From Holacanthus passer (taxonomy: Eukaryota; Chordata; Actinopteri; Pomacanthidae), in the NCBI GenBank assembly GCA_025331565.1, contig JAFREQ010000024.1:3623501-3687500 (forward strand): a DNA stretch of 64,000 nucleotides, written 5' to 3'. The notes beneath the pieces are model-generated. The model searched no databases and was not told where the DNA came from. It saw nothing but the letters and a program-made list of their open reading frames with translations. Positions 21,701 to 32,600 of this stretch are shown piece by piece. Position 1 is the first letter of the stretch; every line of letters starts with the position of its first letter. Both the position numbers and the translations under genes were made by a program.

Positions 21701-24486
21701 ACATGCACAATGTTTTAAATGTACCGAAACAATTTGTTGATTAATGAATTAAGCAATCAACAGAAAATTTATTTTATGGTGAAATTATTCATTTAACAGA
21801 CCTTAGTGAAGAAAGAGCAGTTGCCCTCAGACACCCAGGCCACAGCTCCAACCACCGAGGGGAAGGATCACACCCGTCACCTGCGTCCATCAGCTGATAC
21901 GACTTCTGATTCCAGCGAGGGAGCCAATCATATCTGGCATCTAGTCTCTTGATAACGATAGGCATTTTCCACCCTGCGAGGAGGGAACAACAATACATTC
22001 AAAAGTTGCTTTCTTCTTTCAGGAGGCAGTTTTATCAAACTCTTAACAATCTCATGAAGCTTTTATTTCATTACACAGGATTTTTTGCTCATAGTAGTAT
22101 ATTACTTTGCAAATTCTACTAATAAACGACAAACACACTTTACATCTGTCCAACCATGCGTGTCTCTGCAGGTGAGAACAGGTGAGTCACAGAATCTGAC
22201 CCATTAGGTCCATGAAGGCGCTCTTACCCTCGGAGGAGAAAACAGCCTGGGAAAGCCGTGACATGGAGGCCCAGTAGTAAAGCACCATGGGTATCCAGTT
22301 CCCCAGAGCAAAGACCGGCAGCGGAGAGAAGTGCAGCCTGGACAGAACTTCCTTCTTACTGCAGAAACATGGAGGAGATTAAATGTGTTTTGTCAAAGAC
22401 ACAAGAGGAAAGAACTGAACATTCTGGCTCTATATATTTAGACAATCACTCAAATGTCAGTGTTCAGTCAGCAACTACAGAATAATGTCTCACAAAAAGC
22501 CACGATTCTCAAAATATAAATAACTGTTTTGGACCAAAATGCATTTTTATGTTTTGTAAAACCCAACATATTGCTTTTACGCTGTTTGCGATTAAACCAA
22601 AAACACTCAAATACAGGGTGTTCCAAATGAGTGTGAATACTTTATTTAAAAAAAGCAGACTGAAGAAATGACTTCGCCAGTACAAACTCTGCACAGCTTT
22701 TTCATATTCAGGCAAATGTGAGTATTTGTCAGCCCCTTTTATAGATGTACTGTCTCTATCAAACATCCCTTTTTGTAGTTTCCACTGGTGACTGAACTTC
22801 CTGTTTTTCACTGTGGTTTGTCTGTTTTTGTTACAGTATGTTTGACATATTTGATTATTTTTTACTTTATTATTTTTAGACTAATGCTCCTTCCAGTTTG
22901 GCAACAGGTGATTTGGCCTTGCTGTTGTTTCATCTCATCTTCACGTTCTTCCCTCCAGTAACTGATCTGCAGCCAACAAGACTGCCTCTGTTATTGTCTT
23001 CTTTCCGAAACTTTTTCTTATTCATTGGTTTTATCAGTTATATCGCTGCTATTTAGTGTAACTGACATTGCTTTGTTATTCTGTTTAACTGATGGGTTTG
23101 TCTGTTTCAGTCAAGCTTTTGGCCACATTTCCCATGAGCAACAATAAAGACTGAACTAAACTGAACTTACTGCCAGAACTGTTTTACAGCTGATTGGCTT
23201 TAAACATGAAACATCTTTGCAGCAGAGATTTTAATTGTTATTAACTTTTTCATTATAGTCCTTTTCCAATTGTGTCGTCATCTTGTTTCTCCCCAGTGGT
23301 GGAAAGTAACAAAGTACATTTATTCAAGGGCTGTACTTAAATACAATATTGAGGTACTTGTACATTACTTGAGGTTTTTTTTTAATGCTACCCTATATAT
23401 TTCTGTTCCTCACAGAAGGAACAGCTACCAGTTACTTTGTAGATTAAGATTTCATGTTAAAATAATACATAATATGACACTCTTATAAAATACAATGCTC
23501 TGTTTAGGATTAATCCAGTGGTTTAAATCGACCCAGCTGTGGCTCCTTGTCATGTTTCAGATGTTCAGGAGCTGTTGGTGAGGATTTCTCCTCAAACTTC
23601 TCAGACTGTGTCACTTTGATTAACTTTTAAATGTTAAACAACTGCTTGAGTCTCAAAGAAATTCTCCAATATTTCACACAAAGAGCAAAGATCAGAGAAA
23701 AGTCCAAATCAAACTAATATAAATTGGATATCAGAACATGAATCTAAACTAGGACAACTGTGTATAAAGTAGTTCAAAGTGCAGCAGCTCACAAACTGAT
23801 GCATCAGGAACAATAAGCTAATTTAAATAAACTCATACATTAATCACAGGGGACACTTTTCTGCAGAACGAGCAACTTTTGATAGTTTGAGTGCATTTTG
23901 CTGTTAATACTTCAGGTCAGATTTTGAAAGCACGGTTTGTCTTGTGGAGGTATTTTCATGTTGCATGACTTCCACCACCACCACCACCACCGGACCGGGC
24001 TGCCTCTGCACCCGGGCCTCGGTGCCTCCTCTCGGTTCACCTGTGCAGGGCGACCCGCTGCAGCTGCTCCCGCATCCACAGAGCGTCGCTGGGCGCGGAC
24101 TCGTCCAGGGACAGGAAGAGGACGTGGGTGCTGTCCGGCAGCTCCTGGACCAGGCTGCTGAGGGACGCCTCGGAGCTCCACAGACACTCCAGGAAGCCGG
24201 ACCTGTTGGTGAAGGCGTGGACGATGAGCGGCCCGGGCAGAGAGCCGGGCCGGTACGTGAACGGCCCCTCCAGGGTCGGGACGGTGAAGACGGGGGCCTG
24301 GTCCCCCGGCTCGGGCCCCGCGGCCGAGAAGGCGGTAGTGGATCTCAGGCTGATCGTGAAGTATTGGGAGTCAGAGGCCGCTTCATCTCCGATTAGTTTC
24401 GGTTTCGTTCGAGCTTCAGCGTGATGAGCTGTCACGACAACGAGGAGCCACAACAACACCGAGAACTTTGAACGCAACTGAGCCAT
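15794..24486 (-). CDS. Secreted PNGase F-like protein with PA-like insert, 12 coding exons
   Basis: A secretory protein of about 664 aa (if the exon 3 frameshift is repaired). Coding exons: 24486-24041, 22358-22228, 21973-21802, 21446-21286, 20953-20813, 20305-20184, 19721-19553, 19286-19141, 18004-17880, 17794-17668, 17507-17374, 15913-15794 (TGA). The start is the ATG before a clear signal peptide (MAQLRSK, then an L/V-rich stretch ending AEA). A globular N-terminal part is followed by a PA-domain-like segment (exons 3-4: GAVAWVSEGNCSFF, ASGVLVY). The C-terminal half resembles bacterial PNGase F: CAHWDH aligns with the Asp60 motif, SCGEFC with the Glu206 motif, and GRGGWCDGL with GWC-type residues. 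A Glu118 equivalent is not obvious. I believe fish genomes carry an uncharacterised gene of this type. Enzymatic activity is unproven. Confidence 0.82.
21802..21973 (-). CDS. PNGase F-like exon 3 with apparent 1-nt deletion
   Basis: Read from its acceptor in phase with exon 2, this exon gives a fitting sequence (KMPIVIKRLDARYDWLPRW, then QKSYQLMDAGDGCDPS). It then leaves frame. The following stretch makes sense only in the next frame (VVGAVAWVSEGNCSFFTK), which is also the frame continued by exon 4. One extra base in the C-run around 21859-21866 would repair it. The exon is 172 nt, where phase-consistency of the whole gene requires 173. It could be an assembly or sequencing indel, or a true disabling allele. 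Confidence 0.85.
22359..24040 (-). other. Intron 1 of the PNGase F-like gene
   Basis: Largest intron of this gene. It contains a teleost dispersed repeat copy (23290-23520) and a short (CCA)n run near the exon 1 donor. I see no coding exon in it. Open frames opposite exon 1 on the + strand are shadows of the GC-rich exon. Confidence 0.6.
23290..23520 (+). repeat. Teleost dispersed repeat, family A
   Basis: Begins CCCCAGTGGTGGAAAGTAAC, the characteristic terminus of the family, then GAGGTACTTGTACATTACTT. It lies in intron 1 of the PNGase F-like gene. Confidence 0.65.
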
Positions 24487-24903
24487 GTTACCGCTGATGG
24501 CGAGTGACCGTGAACTCACCACTGACCAGGTCTGAGCATTTCTCCCAGAGTTTACCTCATTTAAAGCGCGAACTGGGTTTAAGCTTCCTCAGAGGGCGTT
24601 TACATAGATCTTAATCTGCGTCTAAACACTTTTGAGCAGGAGGCGGGTCATGCTGCTGTCTACGGTGGCCCGAGGGGGAACGAAAGGCGCAACAAACGCA
24701 AACGAGCAGCTGATGGCTCGAAAACAGGATTTCAACATGTTACCAAAATTATGATTAACTTAACCTTCAATGCCACGAGTAAGGAGTGGCAGGAAATCAT
24801 GATTTATTTATTTAGTTGGAGAATAACCTAACTATGTAATAATTCAAGAATTATTTAGCACCTCAATGTGCTAATGTACAATTAACAGAACGAAACGACG
24901 AAT

Positions 24904-24913
24904 TCTCGCGAGA
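24904..24913. promoter_or_regulatory. TCTCGCGAGA palindrome upstream of the PNGase F-like gene
   Basis: A perfect 10-bp palindrome about 420 bp upstream of the - strand ATG, in the divergent interval shared with the tachykinin gene. This motif is known from CpG-rich vertebrate promoters and is bound by BANP. Its position suggests it belongs to the PNGase-like promoter, but no transcription start can be read from sequence. Confidence 0.5.
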
Positions 24914-25239
24914 CTTGAATTAATTGAACGTAATTTTTGGCCTAATTTATTTATCTGTGTCTTTTTTTAAATTCTATTTTTTTCCTTCTAGTTACAAAGT
25001 ACATTAAATGTGTATAATTTACTTACTAATTTGATACCGATATTGTACTTTTAACTGCAGCTATTTCTTTTATAGATTCAGATATTTCATACAAACACAT
25101 ACAGTATCAGATCAACTTTACTGACTGAACACAGAGACATTAAAGTGTCACACCAGCTAAAGGAAGTGCAAAGAATAAATAAAACTAGAATATAGTTCCT
25201 TATATATAGAATCTACTATAGGCCCATACAAGAGGCAAG

Positions 25240-25285
25240 TAGAGATATTACATAAGTAAAAGTATCTGAATACTTCTTCCATTAT
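25240..25285 (-). repeat. Family A repeat fragment
   Basis: Short piece with AAGTAAAAGTATCTGAATAC and TTCTTCCA, which resembles the end of the family. Confidence 0.4.
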
Positions 25286-25773
25286 AACCCTATGCTGAGT
25301 CCAATCTTAAATCCCAAACTTGATTTAAGAATAAATAGATCTCCTAGTTTTTATTTCCCACTTGTCTCTTGAATCAGACATTATTCTCACAGGACACAGA
25401 GTTTTGCTCTTGAGTGTAAATGTTGACCTTCACGCTGCCTTTCACAGTATTTCAGATATGATCAGTATCATCTTTCCACGGACACAGTGCATGAATCACA
25501 TACTAGTTATGACACATGAGGAAATGAAGGTGAGGTTCAGAATAGCCCATCATCCACTCCAGCTGTGCGTGAAAGGCACATTAGTGGATGCAGGTGGCGC
25601 ATCGGCAGCCAGGAGGCGCTGTTTTCTCTCATCTATCAGCGTTAAAAATAAAGCAGCAGTGAGGTGGACGCAACCTGCACACCAGTATTTATTATTAGCA
25701 GCAAACCAGGCTAAAAGGATCCAGCTTTAAATGTGTATGTGGAGACAGTTGGGTGAAATCAGGCGCAGTGTGA

Positions 25774-26516
25774 ATGATGGAGAGAATTAAACTGGTTTTA
25801 ATAGTTTTGCTGCTTCTGACAAATGTTTTCTGTCAAGAAACTGATGATGACACCTGGAGAGAAAACATCAACGAGGTAAGACTTCTAAACTTCTCAAACT
25901 GATTGAACTAATTTATCAAAATTATAAAAAATACAAAAAGTGTGAAGATTTTGTAGAAACTGTTGGAAATCAAGTATAATATGAACACAGAGATAATGAA
26001 ACAATATTTCATCTTTTTCTTTGCATTTGTTTACTGTCTCCTACAAGAGCAAGTGGCCAAACTCTGAAGTCATCGAACACATATTACTGAGGTTGATCAG
26101 AAAACCAGGAGCTCGTCAGTATGTTGGACTGATGGGGAGGAAAGACTCTGGTAGATCTTTCACACCATTCAATACTGTTTCTGTGTTTAAAACTGTTGCC
26201 TTCAGGTCTGATTTTATTTCTTTCCTCCAAACAGTAAAATCACAGAGAGCACGTAAAAGTAAATATAATTTTTCTGGTTTTGAGCTCAAATATCATTTTC
26301 AGGTGTTTAAAAAATATGATGTGGCTGCAGCATTTTAACATTTGTTTTCAATCCCAGGGCACAAATTTAACACTTTTGTGGGTCTGATGGGGAAAAGGAG
26401 CTTTGAGGATCAAGGTATGATGCTTCTAATAGAGACATTAAATATACTGAAGGGTGATTTCTGTGGAAATCTGCCTGTTAACAGCTGATTTCATCCCTGT
26501 AGGAGCCCTGAGCTGA
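25774..26516 (+). CDS. Tachykinin precursor (two GLM-amide peptides)
   Basis: Four coding exons (25774-25875, 26048-26150, 26358-26414, 26503-26516) join in frame to a 91-aa prohormone. It starts with two Met codons and a signal peptide (KLVLIVLLLLTNVFC), then an acidic spacer. Exon 2 encodes KPGARQYVGLM followed by the GRK amidation/cleavage signal. Exon 3 encodes HKFNTFVGLM followed by GKR, a neurokinin A-like peptide. Gly-Lys-Arg after Met is the usual signal for C-terminal amidation. Such peptides act on G-protein-coupled NK receptors in neurons and gut. Peptide 2 has no dibasic site directly before it; cleavage at the preceding RK would leave DSG on its N-terminus. It is tac1- or tac4-like; I cannot decide which. 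A poly(A) signal AATAAA lies at 26687-26692. Confidence 0.88.
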
Positions 26517-26686
26517 ACAGAAGACTGAAGATCTGCTTCTGTTTTCTTACTTTCTGTCATTCCAGATTGCAAAAAGTTTATTTTGTTTGATCATTCTGTC
26601 ATTATTTCATTAAAAAAATTTCCCATTGAAGAGTCAAGGTTGTCTCTGCTGAGAACCTTTAGGCATACAGCGCCATCCAGTGTTGA

Positions 26687-26692
26687 AATAAA
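26687..26692 (+). terminator. Tachykinin gene poly(A) signal
   Basis: AATAAA 171 nt after the stop; an upstream ATTAAA near 26608 is an alternative. Confidence 0.5.
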
Positions 26693-26829
26693 GTGGTGAA
26701 AAACACTGGATGCAAATTCAACAGTAATATTTCAATGACTAGAAAAACAGTGTCATGTAAAGAAAATGTATCATCACTTCACAAACACTTCCATAATAAA
26801 CCCATCTCACTCCTCAATATCATCACAGG

Positions 26830-26835
26830 TTTATT
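26830..26835 (-). terminator. septin7 poly(A) signal
   Basis: AATAAA on -, giving a 3' UTR of about 1.2 kb that stops just short of the tachykinin 3' end. Confidence 0.45.
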
Positions 26836-28054
26836 AAGTGACTTTGTACAATACAAATGAAAAATAAAATTTAAAATACAGAGATGGAGTACATAGCCAA
26901 AGCAAATTGCGGTGTTTACTCTTCATTTCCCCACTGATCTTCCCGCAGAGTGATTGAAATATTGTTTTTATTCAAAGCGTCCAGAGTCGCTGTTAGACGT
27001 GAAAGTGTGTTTCTTTCTCAACAGTGGACGCTGCTCTCAAGTCTCTGAGGATTTTTCTAAACATACAAAAGAAGTTATTACTTCAGCTGGCTCGGTATAT
27101 ATAAAAATAAACTAAAGTGAAGTATAACACTTATGACATTATAAATGGTGGTCCAAGGCTAGTGGAAATAGCTAAACACAGAGGAAAAAAGAAAGCGTTA
27201 CATTTCAGAAAAAAAAAGAAGCTTTAGCCATTTTTGAAATCTATAAAAAGGCCCAAGGTGCATTTTATTGTTTTTCTTGATTTCAGGTTTTTCTGTTGAC
27301 TGTCGCACTGATGGGAGGAAGGTTAAAGGTTTACCAGATACACTCAAAACAAAACAAAAAGGATTAGTTAATGCCTTGTCCTCTTCTTACTTGAATACAC
27401 AATGGAAGATCAGGTTAATGTTCATATACTGTTACTTTCATTTCAACTGTAAACAAATAAAATTCACCAGAACTTGATTGTACAACAGTCAGACATGACT
27501 CATGGGTATTTTTTTGTCTGCAGTGCTCTCTTCATAAAACTGTACACATCAGTCATTTAAAAGCAACCTTGGGATGAAAAAAAGAGAGCAGCGAGTGGGG
27601 GCAGGGACAGTATTCAGTTATAACACCAACAATAATATAATAATAATAATAACATCAATAATAATTAAAATAATAATATGGGTTTGGCCTTTCTATAACA
27701 GGGTTCTTTTTTTCTGTTGTTAAAGGAAAACACATTCTTCGATGATGATGAGTCCCGAGGCAGCGAGGGGGCTCTGTGGTGGCAGTTCTGTACGTACATG
27801 AAGACCCCCTTCACCTCCTCACATACCCATAATACCCCCAGTACCCCCTCTAGTGGCTGGGAGCAGGAGCACAGCTGTGCTGGCAGACAGAGCAGGGAAG
27901 GGGGGACACGGAGGGTGGGAGAAGAGGAGGGAAGGGAGAAGGAGAGAGAAGGGGGAGGGGTGGTGGGGGATGTCAGTGCCACACACTGGTGTCCTGACCG
28001 GCAACGTTGGCAAACAATAATAACTCGAGCTGGGGTGGTCCTGCCGACTGTCTT

Positions 28055-29641
28055 TTAAAAGATCTTGCCTTTCTTTTTGTTTTTCTCCAGAGTCCTGCAG
28101 AAGAGGAAAGACACACACACTGTATAATCAGTAACTGTTTTGTAAACAACATTTCATCTCTTTCACTTTTAGATCTTCTAGAAACAAATACACATATTAT
28201 GTTGTAAGTCACAGCGTAGGCAGACAGAACACGTTACAGAACAGACAAGGAAGAGCTCAGTGTACCACAAAGCAAGATGCTGTTTCCACGCACAGTTTTC
28301 CTTCAGCCTCCAGAACAGCAGGGTGGAGCTGCTGCTGAACCACCAACTGTCTGACAGTTTACTTACAGATGTTCTGTCACTCCATTTTTGATGCAGTATA
28401 AATCATGCATATCAATATATGCTTCTGCAGGAAGGTCAGATGGCCACAAGGTGGCACTAATCCATCACTGTCCACTATTTACTCTCCACTGAAACTTATG
28501 GTCTGTCTCAATCCCACAGTGCATGGATTTGCACACAGTATAGGAGTTTAATTACTTGGGTTTATTCAAATCAAAAGCTGAACCATGTAAAGTGTGGCAG
28601 CGAGTGTCAGCCGTACCTGGAGGCCTCCAGTTTCTGCTGCTCCAGGCGCTGCTGGGTCTCCCAGTTTGCTCTCTCCTCCTCAAACACACGTCTCTTCTCC
28701 TCCAGCTCCTTGTGCTGAGCCTCCAGGTTCTTCTTCATCTGCTCATGACGTCGCTGAAGCTACAGAGAGACAGACAGGACAGAGGAAGACGTCAGTTCTC
28801 AGGACCTAAAAGCACCTTCATGCATGTAGTCAAAAAACTGAACACAGCACAGACAGCTGTGGTTTTACAGAATCTTCATGAAGCATCGCTATAAGAGGAA
28901 CCTTGAATATAAACAGTGGAAGTCATGAGTGGACAATATTCAAAGCTTAGATACCAGCCAGCCTGATGTGAATAAATATATAGTAGTATGGTTTTGTGAC
29001 ATAAGATTTTGTTGATCTGTGCGGCGTTGATAGGCTTTCACTTGTGACGTGTAAACAATCAGATGGTGTTGTGGCGGGACACTGAGTGAAACTACAGAGT
29101 GGTGCAGACAGACACAGAGAGGCAGCTACATCAAAGCCAAAGTAGCACATTTTTAAAATAATTTAACCCTAACCCTTTTTTCTGATCCGGAAAATGTGTG
29201 ACTCACAACCTTGATGCGATCCGAACAGTGAGGTTTATGATCCGAGTTTACATATTCATATTTGGCTTTGTTTCCCACGTTTGAATAAGCATTGTAATGC
29301 AATGCATCTGTAATTTCTATTTTACTGCAACAATCTTATCTATCCACATGTGCAAATTATCTTTAAAAAAATCTCAGTGGTTTTATCATCAACAGATATT
29401 GTTCAGTACAGAAACGACAAAAAACGTCTGCTGCCTGTTACACATATGCAAATCGCCTTTTTCTAAATTCCTGATTTCAGAGACAAATACATAAAACACA
29501 CAGGTGCAAAAGAGGGAACTAGCAAACAGAACGTCCATTTACAAAAATCAACAACACTCAAAAAGTTCACCTCACACTAACCACTGAAACACACAAGAGG
29601 AAGGAAAGACAGAGATGAGCAACTGCAGTATTCTTTACACC

Positions 29642-29677
<36 letters not shown>

Positions 29678-32600
29678 TTTACCTCAGCTTCAGAGTCTTT
29701 GAGCTTCTGCACTTTTTCCTTGACTTTCATCTCAAACACCTGCTCCATCTCCATCTCCATCTTCTTCATCTTAGTCACATGCTCTCGCCTTTCCTCCTCC
29801 ATCTGGGCCAGGGGACTCCTGCAGACACACACACACACACACACAAAAAAACACACACAAACCCACAGATTTAGAACAACACTACAGAGCATCACCAGCA
29901 TCAGCCTACTCATCAGTTTGCTGATACACTGTGAACAGTACTGTGAGCCATGATTAGAGTTGTCACGATAATTAACTGAATTTATTTAACTCACTTTAGT
30001 GTATCTAACAAACTCAATTTGTTCTGCACACAGAAATCATACTTTAGCATTTCTTCTCTTCTTGAAGGTGATGATAAAGAGAAAAGAGTATGAGGAGCAT
30101 GTTTTACTTTGACCTATTTTCACTAAACAGGTGAAAGTCAAATATGCAACATTTTTCTCCAGGAGCCGTCAGAAATACAACAAATGGACTAAAAATCTGT
30201 GCAGAACATTGCAGTAGCTCTGTAGAAATCTCAAATTGTATCGTGACAACATTATCCCTGATTTCTCAAAGGAATACAACATGTTGGGGTGCAGGAGAGA
30301 AACTGGAGCAAGAGGTAAAGTTTAAGGAAAGATGGGGTTCAAAGAGATTGTGATAGGAAACCAAACCGACCCTGAGACATCTCTGAGAGCTAGAGGAAGG
30401 ATCCACAGCTAATGCAAGGAACCTGTGAACTCTGACTGTTAGTGCAGTTGGTGGGTTAAATGTTAGTTAAGCTCACCAGGATGATGACAGAGACCTGACA
30501 TGAAATATACGGAGAGAGGGATGTGTATTCAGGAACGGTGACAGGAGCAAAGCCTGATTTACCCCAATTTGAATTCTATTATAAAAGAGTGAAAAGTTAA
30601 AGGAGACAATGGAGAAACCAACACAAACTTAAAGTACAAGTAAATCATTTTATAATGTTTGATGTAAAGTTTTATGGGATCTACATGACTTTATGATTAT
30701 TAAAGTGAGGTTATTAGCTTGCAATCTATGCTATAACAAATGTAGAGAGAAAGAAATTACTGTAAAGCTGAAGCTAAGGTTAACAGAGTTTTGGTTATTT
30801 CAGTTGAGTTTTTCTGGATTTTTACTTTCTACCACACTTTTTTTCCACTGGTATGAGGGGAGTCAAGTCAAAAGTGATGCCATGTCATGAATTTTTGAGC
30901 ATTCAAAATAATACCCAAGGATGTTTTTCTCCAAAATTTAACTTTGATCGTATATCTAGTCCTGAATATTCTAGATTATAGAGAGAAATACTTCGAATCG
31001 GATTGCTTTAACACAAATGTAGTTCAAATACAACTCTCAGTTCAGGAGGCAAATGTGCACGTTGAACTTGATGTCATGACAAAAGGATGGGTGCGATTTG
31101 ATACAGATTTATACATATTATTATTACAGATGTAATGATTCTTTAGTGGCTGTGGTTTGTTTATGGATGCCAGTTTCATCCACCTCAGGCCAGATGCCTT
31201 TTCAGAGTAAATGACACCTGGATGAGAACATGAATAAGCAGTTGTTGCCTGAAGCAATGTCACGGTAATAAAATTATGCTAATGTATTGCATCTCATAAT
31301 CATTCTTAAGCACTCCATCAATCTCATGTACAGGTCTCTGTTATTACTCCACACAGGGCGAACAGCAGCAGCAGCAGGTGGAAGCAGCAATGAATGCACC
31401 AGTGGAAAGAATTAAAGGGTTGTCGGGAAAAAAATGAACGCATCACATTCATAGCCGTCAAACTATATTCATGTGTGTGGCAATTCAGTTTTTCTCCCGC
31501 TGTTCCTGGAAACATCTACTGACAGGGGGAAGTCGGGGGAAAGAAGACCTAAGTCAATAAGGAGGAAAGGAAACACCGAAATGCAGCCAATGGGGGAGAA
31601 GAGAGGAAGGGGAGAGAGAAATGAACGTCATTCACAAGGGTCCAAAAATAAGTGAAAAAATGACCACTTACATTCCTTCAACTGTGTCAAGTCTAAAAAA
31701 CAAAAACACACACAACCAAACACACGCACAGACACACACACAGCATGCAATAATGAGGTCATGCATCTATTAGACAAGTTCTGTGATTTCAGCCACTTTT
31801 TCACTGCAAATGGAAAAAACGAAAGCTCGGAAAAAATAACAATGTGGGCTTTGAGAGCTGGGTGTCAAATACATTAGCAGAGTTGGTCGAATGTTGAGCT
31901 GTGTGTTAGCATCAGCAGTGTGAGGCCTTCAGAATTAGAATTTGAGCTGAGTGAGTTAGCCATTTGCTTGTGTCTACATGATGAGAAAGCAGCATGGTGC
32001 TTTGAATGAAAACGTATGAAAATCAGTGGCATGATTTTTTGTTTGATTTTTAGTACAGTGAGGCTACAACAAAAGCAAAAATCATGAAGTCAAACATCAC
32101 AAACAGGGAACAAATGGACAATGAATGAATTCCCCAAACACAGACAGTTACCTGGAACCTACATATATTATACAGAAGAAATAAAGTGACAACAACTCCG
32201 ACATCTGTGATCACTTTCAACAGGCATTCAATTGAAGGCTAACACTTATTAACGCCTTTTACAGATGGATCCCACTTGCTTTAACACATGCAACTGTGAA
32301 AAATTAGAACAATTTAAAGGCTGCAAAACTTAAAGCTTTTAAAGTGGCTAATTAATAGTAACTGAGGCAGGTAACCAGTCGTTCAGAGGTCCAGTTCTGT
32401 TCAATACAATCTAAGCTGCAGGTATAAATAAGACAGAAGTGAACTTGTCCTGCCTGCACTGACTACAACTGCTGTCTCTAGTGTACTTTGTTCAGGACTT
32501 ACTTGGTGGACAGTTGACCTTTAGCCCTGTTGTTGTCCACTCCATTGTAGGTGACAGCGGCCAGCTTCCTGCTGCGGTAGTTCTCATAGTGGACGTTGTT

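Larger units (their letters stand above)
24487..25773. other. Divergent intergenic region (PNGase F-like / tachykinin)
   Basis: About 1.3 kb between two divergent start codons. The left part near 24500-24720 is GC-richer and probably holds the - strand promoter. The middle has the palindrome at 24904 and a fragment of a dispersed repeat (25240-25285). An open frame at 25362-25730 resembles nothing I recognise and is probably the tachykinin upstream or 5' UTR sequence. Confidence 0.5.
26517..28054. other. Convergent 3' regions of tachykinin (+) and septin7 (-)
   Basis: No coding exon seen. The tachykinin signal AATAAA is at 26687-26692. On -, an AATAAA (26835-26830) would give septin7 a 3' UTR of about 1.2 kb. 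The UTR-side sequence includes an (AAT)n stretch near 27611-27680 and a strongly purine-rich (+ strand) tract at 27890-27970, which is a C/T-rich tract in septin7 mRNA. Confidence 0.55.

Noticed and set aside
23944..24396. Long open frame on + opposite exon 1 of the PNGase F-like gene
   Set aside because: It mirrors a GC-rich coding exon whose signal peptide and splice phase are convincing on -. No splice sites or similarity on +.
24487..24522. N-terminal extension of the PNGase F-like protein beginning at 24522
   Set aside because: It would begin with GTG, not ATG; the ATG at 24486 starts a clean signal peptide.
28556..28894. Leu-rich open frame on + opposite the septin7 coiled-coil exon
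   Set aside because: Reverse complement of Glu/Lys-rich coiled-coil codons yields Leu/Ser-rich shadows.
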